The notes beneath the pieces were generated by a model. It saw nothing but the letters and a program-made list of their open reading frames with translations, searched no databases and was not told where the DNA came from. The position numbers were made by a program, and so were the translations under genes. From Billgrantia aerodenitrificans (GTDB taxonomy: Bacteria > Pseudomonadota > Gammaproteobacteria > Pseudomonadales > Halomonadaceae), in contig NZ_JABFTV010000007.1 in NCBI RefSeq assembly GCF_021404405.1, positions 186,001 to 250,000 on the forward strand: DNA of 64,000 nucleotides, in the 5' to 3' direction. Every line of letters begins with the position of its first letter. The first letter of the stretch is position 1. This document shows, in pieces, positions 42,254 through 50,741 of the stretch.

Positions 42254-43164
42254 ATGTTGCGCGTGGCTCTGCGTACGAGCGGCTGGGTCAGGGTCTGGGC
42301 CATGAGCACACCGGCCAGCACCAGCACACCACCGACCAGATGGAACAGGGCGATGCGTTCGCCCAGGTAGGCCATGGCGATCAGCGCGCTGAACAGCGGC
42401 ATCAGATTGATGAAGATGCTGGCCTGGCTGGCGCCGATCTGGCGGATGGCGCGCATCCACAGATAGGTGGTGACGATGGAGGCGGGGATGCCGGCATACA
42501 GGATCAACCACACGTTGTGGCCATCCACCGGAGTCATCGGTCCCATCAGATAGGGGGGCAGCAGGAACAGCACGGCGAACACCACCTGAGCGTAGAGCAG
42601 CACCCAGGGCGGCAGGTCCAGCGGCCAGCGCTTGAGCATCACACCGTAGAGGGCGTAGCAGGTCGCCGCGACCACCATCAGCAGGTCGCCGAGCGCTACC
42701 TCCAGCTCCAGCAGCGAGAGCGGGTCGCCGCGACCGAGCAGCACCAGCACGCCGAACAGGGCGACGAGCCCGCCGACGGTGCCGCCGAGGCTGGGTGCTT
42801 CGCGCAGGATCAGTGCGCTGAGCAGCACCGTCAGCAGCGGCACCATGGCGGCCAGGATGCCCATGTTGGTGGCCGAGGTGGTTTCGGCGGCCACGTAGGC
42901 CAGCCCCTGCCACAGCCCCATGCCGAGCAGGCCCAGGGTGGCGAGCTTGGCCCATTCGCGGCGGATGGTCTGGCGGTGGCGCCAGGCAGCTGGCAGCAGG
43001 AAGGGCGTGAGCACCAGCAGCGCCAACAACCAGCGCAGGAAGGCAATGCTGCTGGGGGCGATGGCGCCTACGGTGAGCTGATTGATGGTCATGTTACCCG
43101 ACCAGATCAGCACGGCACTCAGCGGGGGCAGAAAATAGAGCAGCGGCATGGTGCCTCTCGACAT
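42250..43164 (-). CDS. EamA/DMT-family transporter
   Basis: This 304-residue inner-membrane protein has ten hydrophobic segments in two EamA repeats (about residues 10-140 and 155-290), with the APSSIAFLRW motif in the first. The family exports amino acids and metabolites. Coupled to chaC, so a thiol or gamma-glutamyl product could be exported, but this is speculative. Confidence 0.88.
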   Translation of the reverse strand: MSRGTMPLLYFLPPLSAVLIWSGNMTINQLTVGAIAPSSIAFLRWLLALLVLTPFLLPAAWRHRQTIRREWAKLATLGLLGMGLWQGLAYVAAETTSATNMGILAAMVPLLTVLLSALILREAPSLGGTVGGLVALFGVLVLLGRGDPLSLLELEVALGDLLMVVAATCYALYGVMLKRWPLDLPPWVLLYAQVVFAVLFLLPPYLMGPMTPVDGHNVWLILYAGIPASIVTTYLWMRAIRQIGASQASIFINLMPLFSALIAMAYLGERIALFHLVGGVLVLAGVLMAQTLTQPLVRRATRNI

Positions 43165-43342
43165 GGTGTGGCCCCGCAGTGCCGGGGCTCGCGAAAGTCA
43201 CATGATATCGGTCTGGTGCGTGGGTGCAAATCATGAGGAAGCTAACCGGTTGTCAGGCCTCGGGCTGGCGCTCGCTGGGCTTGGTCTACCCTGATAGGGG
43301 CGAGTCATGCCAACACACACAACGCTAACGTCGAGGTGAACC

Positions 43343-43768
43343 ATGGAGCATCGACACTACGGATGGATGGCACTGTGTACCGCACTGGGTCTGATCGTCT
43401 TCGCTGGCCACGTGCAGGCCGAATCGCCCGGCGACGATCCCGCCCTCGAGGACGCCGTCGCCTATGCGGGCCGCTGGGCGACCGAGCCGGCCCTGTGCGC
43501 GCGAGACGAGGAGGATCAAGCCATTACGCTTGGCCCGTCACGTATTGAGGGCGGCGAGGCCTCGTGTGACATGGAGGTCACGGAAGAGGGAGACAACGTC
43601 TGGGAGGCCCAGCTCGATTGCCCGGCCGATGACATGGCCACGGACGAACGGATTCGCATGTCGCTCGAAGCGGGAGACGAGGCGGAAGATGACGTGCTGA
43701 CGCTGACCTACCTGGACCGCGAGGACTTCGAGGTCACTGTGATGCGCTGCCCCGGGCCCGGCGAGTGA
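43343..43768 (+). CDS. Small acidic secreted protein of unknown function
   Basis: This 141-residue protein begins with a signal peptide (residues 1 to about 26, ending VQA). The mature part is strongly acidic and has four cysteines (ALC, SC, LDC, RC) that could form two disulfides in the periplasm. The layout YAGRWATEPALC resembles a lipocalin-like small periplasmic fold, but I do not recognise a family. It stands alone, followed by a terminator. Confidence 0.7.
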   Translation: MEHRHYGWMALCTALGLIVFAGHVQAESPGDDPALEDAVAYAGRWATEPALCARDEEDQAITLGPSRIEGGEASCDMEVTEEGDNVWEAQLDCPADDMATDERIRMSLEAGDEAEDDVLTLTYLDREDFEVTVMRCPGPGE

Positions 43769-43801
43769 CCAACGCCCACGCGATGCACGGAGCCGAACGC
43801 A

Positions 43802-43825
43802 GTGAGCCCCACCGAGATGGGGCTC
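43802..43825. terminator. Intrinsic terminator after the small secreted-protein gene
   Basis: TGAGCCCCA pairs with TGGGGCTCA around CCGAGA. It lies between the plus-strand small gene and the convergent BCCT transporter gene and may serve both. Confidence 0.7.
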
Positions 43826-43856
43826 ATTGCGTCATGGCGTGTGGAAACCGGGCCGG

Positions 43857-45911
43857 CTAGCCAGCGGGCTCGGCCTGAGGCTGGGTATCCTCCGGGCTTG
43901 GTCTGCTGGGAATGTTGGCCAGATACCCTTCCGCGCTGGCATGGGCCAGGAAGCGCAAGTGGCGCTGATACTCGTTGAGTGCGTCATGCACGACCTGGAG
44001 CCGGGTATAGCCGTTGAGGTCCTGGCCCATGCCACCCTCGGCGAGGTGAACGTCGAGGCGCAGGTAGTAGTCGTCGTCCGCGGGCAGGAAGCTCGGCGGC
44101 TGCATGCGCTGTGGACGTATCCCATAGATGAAGCTGGGGGCGCCTTCGAAGTCGACCTGCAGGGTAGGGCAGAGCAGCAGAGTGCCCTCTACCTGCCGCT
44201 CGGTAACGCTGGCCTGTTGGCCGCGGCGGGTGAGCTCCTCGGCCAGCTCGAGTAGCGCCGGTCGAATGGCATGGCGCAGCGTGGCCTCGGCGCCATTTTG
44301 CGTCGTGCCGTCCAGGGTGCGGTCGAGACGCTCACGCCAGTCGCTGTTGGCGGCCGCGCTGGCGATCACCTGATGGCGGACGTCGGCCTTGCCGGTTTCG
44401 ACCTTCAGTGAGCGGTACATGCTGAACATGGTCAGGAAGATGATAGCCGAGAACGGCAGGGCGGCGATCACCACCGCGCTCTGCAGGGTACGCAGGCCGC
44501 CGGCGAACAGCAGTGCCAGGGTGATCAGACCGATGATCGCCGACCAGAAGATGCGCAGCCGGGCGGGAGCGTCGTGGTTCACGTCACGCAGCACGTAGGT
44601 GAAATTGGACAGCACCAGCGCGCCGGAGTCGGCCGAAGTGACGAAGAACACGATGCTCAATATCAGCACCAGGGTGGCGGTGACGCCGACCATGGGCAGC
44701 TGCTCGAGGAAGGTGTAGATAGTGGCTGGGGGGCGGTTCACGGCCTGGTCGCCGAGTACCACTAGGCCCTGTTCGACCATGTCAATGCCGCTGTTGCCGA
44801 ACACGGACATCATGACCATCACGAAGATGAGCGGGATGAACAGGGCGCCGGCGACGAACTCGCGAATGGTGCGACCGCGTGAGATGCGCGCCAGGAACAG
44901 GCCGACGAACGGAGCCCAGGCGATCCACCAGCCCCAGAAGAACACCGTCCAGCCGCTGAACCAGCCCTGCGCTTCGGGGGCATAGGCGTAGGTGTCGAAA
45001 CTCTTGCCGGTCAGGGCCACCAGGTAGTCGCCGGTATTCATGACCAGGGCGTTGAGCAGCCGGAGCGTATCGCCCTGTAGCAGCACGAACAGCACCAGGC
45101 CTGCCACCAGCAGCAGGTTGAGCTCGGACAGCCGGCGGATGCCCCGTTTCACACCGCTCACCACCGACAGCGTGGCCAGGGTCACTACCAGCAGGATCAG
45201 CATGATCTGTGCGGGCAGCCCCTCGGGTATGCCGAACAGATAGGTCAGCCCGTAGTTCATCTGCATCACGCCGATGCCCAGTGCGGTGGCGATGCCGAAC
45301 ACCGTGGCCAGCACCGCGGCGATGTCCACGGCATCGCCAATGGGGCCGTAGATGCGTTTGCCCAGCAGGGGATAGAGCGTCGAGCGGATCGCCAGTGGCA
45401 GGCGGTGGCGGTAGCTGAAATAGGCCAGTGCCATGCCCATCAGCACGTAGAGCCCCCAGCCCGAGATGCCCCAGTGCATGAAGGTCTGCACGATGGCTTG
45501 CCGCTGGGCCTCGGCGGTACCGCCTTCGCCGAGGGGCGGATTCAGGTAGTGGGTCAGCGGTTCGGAGACCACGAAGAACAGGATGGCGCCGCCCAGGCCG
45601 GCGGCGAACAGCATCGCCGACCACGACAGTAGCGAGAACTCCGGGCGCGAGTGGTCAGGCCCCAGGCGGATCTTGCCGAAGCGCGAGAAGCCGATCAGTA
45701 CAACGAAGAGCAGATAGGCAACGACCGCCAGCATGTAGTACCAGCCGAAGGTGTTGCCGATCCAGTCCAGCCCGGCGTTGAAGAAGGCCGTTGCGTGGTC
45801 GGTGAAGGCGATGGCATAGATCAGAAAGAGTAGGATGCCGGCCACCGAGCCGTGGAACACGGCGGGATTGAGTCGATTGACCGACTCGTTGTCGGGATGC
45901 GGGTGTGTCAT
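43857..45911 (-). CDS. BCCT-family transporter with long C-terminal tail (BetT-like)
   Basis: This 684-residue inner-membrane protein has twelve hydrophobic segments and the BCCT signature in GWTVFFWGWWIAWAPFVGLFLARISRGRTIREF. The FGIATALGIGVMQMNYG segment matches proton-linked BetT-type choline transporters. About 190 hydrophilic C-terminal residues resemble the osmosensing tail of BetT. I chose the ATG at 45909-45911. It is third in the betC operon, so the substrate is probably choline or choline-O-sulfate. Confidence 0.93.
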   Translation of the reverse strand: MTHPHPDNESVNRLNPAVFHGSVAGILLFLIYAIAFTDHATAFFNAGLDWIGNTFGWYYMLAVVAYLLFVVLIGFSRFGKIRLGPDHSRPEFSLLSWSAMLFAAGLGGAILFFVVSEPLTHYLNPPLGEGGTAEAQRQAIVQTFMHWGISGWGLYVLMGMALAYFSYRHRLPLAIRSTLYPLLGKRIYGPIGDAVDIAAVLATVFGIATALGIGVMQMNYGLTYLFGIPEGLPAQIMLILLVVTLATLSVVSGVKRGIRRLSELNLLLVAGLVLFVLLQGDTLRLLNALVMNTGDYLVALTGKSFDTYAYAPEAQGWFSGWTVFFWGWWIAWAPFVGLFLARISRGRTIREFVAGALFIPLIFVMVMMSVFGNSGIDMVEQGLVVLGDQAVNRPPATIYTFLEQLPMVGVTATLVLILSIVFFVTSADSGALVLSNFTYVLRDVNHDAPARLRIFWSAIIGLITLALLFAGGLRTLQSAVVIAALPFSAIIFLTMFSMYRSLKVETGKADVRHQVIASAAANSDWRERLDRTLDGTTQNGAEATLRHAIRPALLELAEELTRRGQQASVTERQVEGTLLLCPTLQVDFEGAPSFIYGIRPQRMQPPSFLPADDDYYLRLDVHLAEGGMGQDLNGYTRLQVVHDALNEYQRHLRFLAHASAEGYLANIPSRPSPEDTQPQAEPAG

Positions 45912-45922
45912 GGGGGGAAGCC

Positions 45923-47578
45923 TCATATTGTTATTGCCATTGGCTTGTGGTGATTCCGATCGTCCTCGTCAGCGACGAGCCCGGCTCGTTGCAAGCGGGC
46001 CAGGACGTCGGGCTTGGTCCAGACCAGGTACAGCCGCCCACCCCGAGCCCGGCAACGACGGGCCTGGCGCTGGAGCAAATGGATGCCGCTCAGGTCGATG
46101 AAGTTGATGCCCGCGGCCAGTACCACCAAGTTCGGCCGGTCGTGAGACTCGAGCTGCCGGGCAACCGACTCGCAGGCGCCGAAGAACAGCGAGCCGTCGA
46201 TCCGCACGACGCTGCAGCCTGGTTCCTCCAGGGCTTGCTGAATCTCCGCAGGGGCTTGGGACAGCGCGCATGCGACCACCGGCGGGCGGGTGGTCCGGCG
46301 CAGGTAGACGGCCAGCGAGGCCAGCACGCCGAAGTAGATGGCGAACTCCAGCGCCAGCAGCAGGGTGCTGAAAAAGGTGATCAGCAGGATCGCCGTTTCC
46401 GAGCGGCTGATCCTCAGGGTCTCGCGAATGCTGTGCCGGTCGATCAGCTTGGCGGCAACCAGCAGCAGCAAGCCGGCCATGGCCGACATCGGCACGTGGT
46501 GCAACAGAGGGGCGGCAAGCAGCATCAGCGGTATCAGGAACGCCGCGGACAGCACGGCAGCCAGCGGTGAGCGGGCCCCGGCACTGGCGTTGAGCCCCGA
46601 GCGGGTGAACGAACCCGACGAGACGTAGGCGGAGAAGAAGGCACCGCCGATGTTGGAGAGCCCCTGGCCGATGAATTCCCGGTTGCTGTCCAGTCGCTCT
46701 CCCGAGCGTGCGGCGAAGGCCCGCGCGATGGCGGCGGCTTCGACCAGACCCAGCAGCCCCAGGGCGATGGCGCCGGGCGTCAGCAGGCGCAGGGTGTCGG
46801 CTGAAACGTCGGGCAGCGAGAGCGGTGGCAGGCCTGCCGGCACCTCGGCGATACGCAGGATCTCGCTGTGCGTCGGGTCCAGCCAGGCGGCCAGCAGCGA
46901 CGCCGCCACCAGCGCCAGCAGCATGCCCGGCCAACGTGGCAGCCAGCGCTGGAACGCCAGACAGAGGGTGAGCGTGAAGGCGGCGATCAGCACGGCATCG
47001 AGGCGGATGTCGCCAAGCCTGGCGAACAGCTGGGGCCAGATGTCGATGAAGCCACCGCTCGCCAGAGGGGCCAGCCCCAGCGCATGGGGGAGCTGGCTGG
47101 TGGCGATGATCAGCGCCGCCCCGGCAGTGAAACCCGTCACCACCGAATGCGAGACGAGATCGACCAGCACGCCCAGCCGGGCCAGCCCCAGCAGCAGTTG
47201 GAAGACCCCCGCCAGCAAGGTCAGGGTCAGCACCAGGGCGATGAATTCGCCGCTACCCGCCTCGGCGAAGGGCTGCAAGGTGGCGAACAGCGCGATCGAC
47301 AGGGCCGCCGTCGGCCCGCTGACCATCTGCCGCGAGGAGCCGAACAGGGCCGCCAGTATCGCCGGGACGATGGCGGTATACAGACCGTACTCGGGAGGCA
47401 GCCCGGCGAGCAGGGCATAGGCCACCCCCTGGGGCACGACCAGCACCGCACCGGTCAAGCCGGCGACGGCATCGGCACGCAGCGAGCGCGACGTCTGCTG
47501 CGGCAGCCAGCCGAGAAACGGCAGCCAGCGCTCGAGTCTCGCCGGCTGCCGGCGAACGTCGGTCGCGGTTTCCATCAT
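45923..47578 (-). CDS. SulP-family anion transporter with STAS domain
   Basis: This 551-residue inner-membrane protein has about eleven to twelve hydrophobic segments with the SulP motifs LPPEYGLYTAIVPAILAALFGSS and SNIGGAFFSAYVSSGSFTRSGLN. A C-terminal STAS domain (about 435-545) contains NFIDLSGIHLLQ. SulP proteins move sulfate, bicarbonate or dicarboxylates. It starts two bases after the choline-sulfatase stop, so it may handle the sulfate released from choline sulfate. Confidence 0.92.
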   Translation of the reverse strand: MMETATDVRRQPARLERWLPFLGWLPQQTSRSLRADAVAGLTGAVLVVPQGVAYALLAGLPPEYGLYTAIVPAILAALFGSSRQMVSGPTAALSIALFATLQPFAEAGSGEFIALVLTLTLLAGVFQLLLGLARLGVLVDLVSHSVVTGFTAGAALIIATSQLPHALGLAPLASGGFIDIWPQLFARLGDIRLDAVLIAAFTLTLCLAFQRWLPRWPGMLLALVAASLLAAWLDPTHSEILRIAEVPAGLPPLSLPDVSADTLRLLTPGAIALGLLGLVEAAAIARAFAARSGERLDSNREFIGQGLSNIGGAFFSAYVSSGSFTRSGLNASAGARSPLAAVLSAAFLIPLMLLAAPLLHHVPMSAMAGLLLLVAAKLIDRHSIRETLRISRSETAILLITFFSTLLLALEFAIYFGVLASLAVYLRRTTRPPVVACALSQAPAEIQQALEEPGCSVVRIDGSLFFGACESVARQLESHDRPNLVVLAAGINFIDLSGIHLLQRQARRCRARGGRLYLVWTKPDVLARLQRAGLVADEDDRNHHKPMAITI

Positions 47579-47580
47579 GG

Positions 47581-49122
47581 CTATTCGACGCTGGCGGCCG
47601 GGAAGCGCGCGCGCCGCTCGAGATCGTCCAGATCGATGGTGTTGCGCATGTACTGGGTGCTGGCGTCAAACGTCGGCTGGTGATCCCAGGGCGTGACCTT
47701 GCCCTTCATCAGCGCACGGGAGACCAGCTTGCGCCGCCGTTGGCTGGCGATCACTTCAGCGTGCAGGCGTGCATAGTCCCAGCGGCGGGTGACCTCGTCG
47801 CGGAACTGCTTGCACAGGTCCAGGTAGGCAGGTTCCTGCGCCAGGTTGTGGAGCTCCAGCGGGTCGGCCTCGAGGTCGAACAGCTGGTCCGGATCCGGCG
47901 CGCTGTGCACGAACTTGTAGCGCCCGCGGCGTATCATCAGCAGCGGCGCGATGGCGCCTTCGCCGAGGTATTCGCCGATCACTTCGTCGTGGCCGCCACT
48001 GCCGGTCAGGTGCGGCAGCAGGCTGCGGCCATCGATGGCTACGGCGTATTCCGGCGCGATGCCGCCATTGGCGAGTTCGGCAAAGGTCGGCAGCAGGTCC
48101 ATGGTGGAAACCGACTCACGCACCCGACCCGGGGCGAAGCGGCCCGGGGCGTGGACGATCATCGGCACCCTGGCCGAGCCCTCGAACCAGCTCATCTTGT
48201 ACCACAGGCCGCGCTCGCCGAGCATGTCGCCGTGATCGCCGGAGAAGACGACGATGGTGTCGTCGTCGAGTCCGGTCTCCTCCATCACCTTCAGCACGGC
48301 GCCGATCTGGTCGTCGACATAGCTGATCGCCCCGTAGTAGGCGTGGCGCGCGTTGCGGATCTGCGCCTCGCTGAGGGTCTCTTCGTCGAGCTGATAGACG
48401 TGGCGCAGGCGCCGGGAGTGCGGGTCCATCAGCTCGCGCGAGTAGGACACGCGCGGCATGTCGATGGCGTCGTGGTCGTAACGGTCCCAATACTCCTGCG
48501 GGATAGTGTAGGGGTCGTGGGGATGGGTCAGCGACACGGTCAGGCAGAAGGGGCGCCGTTCGCCGCCACCCACCGCACTGTTGCGGGCATGGTCATAGAG
48601 GAAACGCTTGGCGCGGAAGACCACCTCGTCGTCGAAATCGAGCTGGTTGGAGCGCACGCAGGGGCCGGCCTGGGTCACCGAGGACATGTTGTGGTAGTAG
48701 CTCGGGCGCTCGTCGAAATTTTCCCAGTCGACGAACCAGCCGAAGTCCGCCGGGTAGATGTCGGTGGTCAGGCGCTCCTCGAAGCCGTGGAGCTGGTCGG
48801 GGCCGCAGAAGTGCATCTTGCCCGACAGGGCGGTGAGGTAGCCGGCATCGCGCAGGTAGTGGGCGTAGGTGGGGATGTCGGCAGCAAAGTCGGCGGCATT
48901 GTCATAGGCGCCGATGCGCGACGGCAGCTGGCCGGCCATCAGCGTGAAGCGCGAGGGGGCGCAGAGCGGGCTGTTGCAGTAGGCCGAGTCGAATACCACA
49001 CCTTGTGCCGCCAGGCGTGACAGATGCGGTGTCTTGACCAGTGGATGGCCATAGACGGGCAGCGCCGAGGCCGTCATTTGATCGGCCATCAGGAACAGGA
49101 TGTTGGGTCGCTTGTCGGTCAT
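47581..49122 (-). CDS. betC: Choline-O-sulfatase
   Basis: This 513-residue sulfatase carries the CAPSR motif (C54-R58), whose cysteine becomes formylglycine, the metal aspartates in LFLMADQ and VVFSGDHGDMLGERG, and the choline-sulfatase C-terminal extension. It hydrolyses choline-O-sulfate to choline and sulfate in the cytoplasm (no signal peptide). I chose the ATG at 49120-49122; earlier codons overlap the divergent regulator's upstream region. It heads the betC-sulP-BCCT operon. Confidence 0.95.
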   Translation of the reverse strand: MTDKRPNILFLMADQMTASALPVYGHPLVKTPHLSRLAAQGVVFDSAYCNSPLCAPSRFTLMAGQLPSRIGAYDNAADFAADIPTYAHYLRDAGYLTALSGKMHFCGPDQLHGFEERLTTDIYPADFGWFVDWENFDERPSYYHNMSSVTQAGPCVRSNQLDFDDEVVFRAKRFLYDHARNSAVGGGERRPFCLTVSLTHPHDPYTIPQEYWDRYDHDAIDMPRVSYSRELMDPHSRRLRHVYQLDEETLSEAQIRNARHAYYGAISYVDDQIGAVLKVMEETGLDDDTIVVFSGDHGDMLGERGLWYKMSWFEGSARVPMIVHAPGRFAPGRVRESVSTMDLLPTFAELANGGIAPEYAVAIDGRSLLPHLTGSGGHDEVIGEYLGEGAIAPLLMIRRGRYKFVHSAPDPDQLFDLEADPLELHNLAQEPAYLDLCKQFRDEVTRRWDYARLHAEVIASQRRRKLVSRALMKGKVTPWDHQPTFDASTQYMRNTIDLDDLERRARFPAASVE

Positions 49123-49237
49123 GGGGCTTCTCTCAGGGGTAGACGCTGGTGTGGTAACTGGCTTTTGCGACAGTCTCCCTGCTAATCTCAACCCCTGTAA
49201 ACTCGCTAAATTTTTATGGAAAGCATTAGGTAAGCTA

Positions 49238-50149
49238 ATGTCGTGGATGGCTAAATCGGCGTCGCTCAACAGCCTGCGGGTATTCGAGACGGCGGCCCGG
49301 CACCTGAGTTTCACTGCGGCAGCACGTGAGCTGCGCTCGACGCAGTCGGCGGTCAGTCAGCAGGTTCGCGCGCTCGAAGAGCAACTGGGTCTGCCCTTGT
49401 TCGAGCGGATCTACCGGGGCGTGAAGTTGACCGAGGCGGGACATGCGCTGTTCGTCAGCGTGCAGGAGAGCTTTGCCGGCATCGATCGCACCATCGAGCG
49501 CCTGCAGCACAAGCATCGCCACCCTCACGTCAATATCCTGACGGACTTCTCCTTCGCCGCGTATTGGCTGATGCCGCGACTGCCGAGTTTCCGTGAGCGC
49601 TATCCGCACGTGGACGTGCGTATCGTGACCAACCAGGGCGTGCTCGACTGGCGCACCCAGGAGGTGGACGTCGCCATCGTGTTCTGCGACGAACGGGTGC
49701 TCGCCGGCGGCGTTCCGCTGCTGTTCCACGAAGATGTCTTTCCGGTCTGCAGCCCCGGTTTTCTGCAGCAGCATGGGCCGATCGAGAGCATCGAGGCGCT
49801 CAGCCGAGCGCCGCTGTTGACCCTGACCGCCGACCAGGGACAGCGCTGGCTGGACTGGCCGAGCTACTTCCGGCAGCTGGGCGGCATCGCCTATCACGAG
49901 TCGTCGGAGCTGACGTTCAACAACTACACGCTGCTGATCCAGGCGGCGATCGCCGGGCAGGGCATCGCCATGGGCTGGAGCGGCCTGGTCGACGATCTGC
50001 TGGATAAAGGCATGTTGGTTGGCCTGAGCGACATGAGGCTGCGCTCGGCACGCGGCTATGGCGTGGTCGATGCGCGCCCGGATGCACCGGGTGAGGCGAA
50101 GCGGGCGCTGTGGGAGTGGATCCTGGAGTGCGCCGCACCGCAGGGGTAG
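49238..50149 (+). CDS. LysR-family choline-sulfate utilisation regulator
   Basis: This 303-residue regulator has an N-terminal helix-turn-helix (LSFTAAARELRSTQSAVSQQ) and a GcvA-type effector domain. It is divergent from betC across 115 bases, the arrangement of the known choline-sulfate regulators. ATG 49238 with AGG eight bases upstream is preferred over one three codons later. The stop is followed by a stem-loop terminator. Confidence 0.92.
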   Translation: MSWMAKSASLNSLRVFETAARHLSFTAAARELRSTQSAVSQQVRALEEQLGLPLFERIYRGVKLTEAGHALFVSVQESFAGIDRTIERLQHKHRHPHVNILTDFSFAAYWLMPRLPSFRERYPHVDVRIVTNQGVLDWRTQEVDVAIVFCDERVLAGGVPLLFHEDVFPVCSPGFLQQHGPIESIEALSRAPLLTLTADQGQRWLDWPSYFRQLGGIAYHESSELTFNNYTLLIQAAIAGQGIAMGWSGLVDDLLDKGMLVGLSDMRLRSARGYGVVDARPDAPGEAKRALWEWILECAAPQG

Positions 50150-50183
50150 GCCTGCAGGCGACGTCGGAGTGGTGTGGCGGTAG

Positions 50184-50214
50184 GTGTCGGGCGCCGAGAA
50201 GAGGCGCCCGGCAC
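50184..50214. terminator. Stem-loop between the choline-sulfate regulator and a small secreted-protein gene
   Basis: GTGTCGGGCGCC pairs with GGCGCCCGGCAC (one T-G pair) around GAGAAGA. It lies between convergent genes and probably terminates both; there is no strong T run on either side. Confidence 0.65.
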
Positions 50215-50219
50215 AGGGT

Positions 50220-50471
50220 TCAGACGCCGAGGATCTCTTTGGCCTCGTTCAAGACATCGACGGATTGGTCATGTTCGCCGTCGTTATGGTACTGCTCGCC
50301 CTGGGCGCGCAGCTCGTGGACGCGCTCCAGTTCGTCCTCGCTCAGTTGGGCGACCTTCTCCTCGTCCTGCAGCGCTTCATCGATCTCGGACATCAGCGCA
50401 GGACACATGTGTGCCCAGGCGGGTAACGCAAAGGCTAGCAGTACCATGGCGGCAAAGAGCTTCTTGATCAT
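50220..50471 (-). CDS. Small secreted protein of unknown function (83 residues)
   Basis: The product begins with a signal peptide (MIKKLFAAMVLLAFALPAWA). The mature 63 residues start HMCPALMSEIDEAL and are helical and acidic (coiled-coil-like heptads up to HELRAQGEQYHNDGEHDQSVDVL). A single cysteine near the mature N-terminus is not preceded by a lipobox. It may be a periplasmic metal- or stress-related helical protein, but I do not recognise it. Confidence 0.75.
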   Translation of the reverse strand: MIKKLFAAMVLLAFALPAWAHMCPALMSEIDEALQDEEKVAQLSEDELERVHELRAQGEQYHNDGEHDQSVDVLNEAKEILGV

Positions 50472-50741
50472 GGTGGGGTCCTCCCGTTGGGCGCAGCCCA
50501 GTCATTGCCATTCGGCCGGCCCTGCAATTTGTCGATATCCCGCTATCGTACGGTCGCCACTCAGGCCGGTGGCGCACCGTGTTCTGGTCTGGCGCTGTCA
50601 GTATAGATGGCCGTTGCGCTTCCTACCGAGATGATGAAATGGGGCATGGGGCAATTGACGGGAGCTTGTGACAGGAGGGTGGGGTTCATAGGGTGTATAA
50701 TAAATTCTTATTTATTTTAGATAAAAAGGAAGAATATCGTT
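50472..50741. other. 270-base divergent promoter region
   Basis: The segment lies between a small secreted-protein gene (minus) and a BCCT gene (plus). A TATAAT at 50696-50701 lies in an AT-rich stretch before the BCCT ribosome site AAGGAAG; a matching -35 box is not obvious, so it could be activator-dependent or use another sigma factor. No gene is seen in it. Confidence 0.45.

Noticed and set aside
42254..42955. N-terminal 234-codon extension of the chaC frame
   Set aside because: It overlaps the EamA transporter in another frame; ChaC homology begins only at the ATG at 42251-42253.
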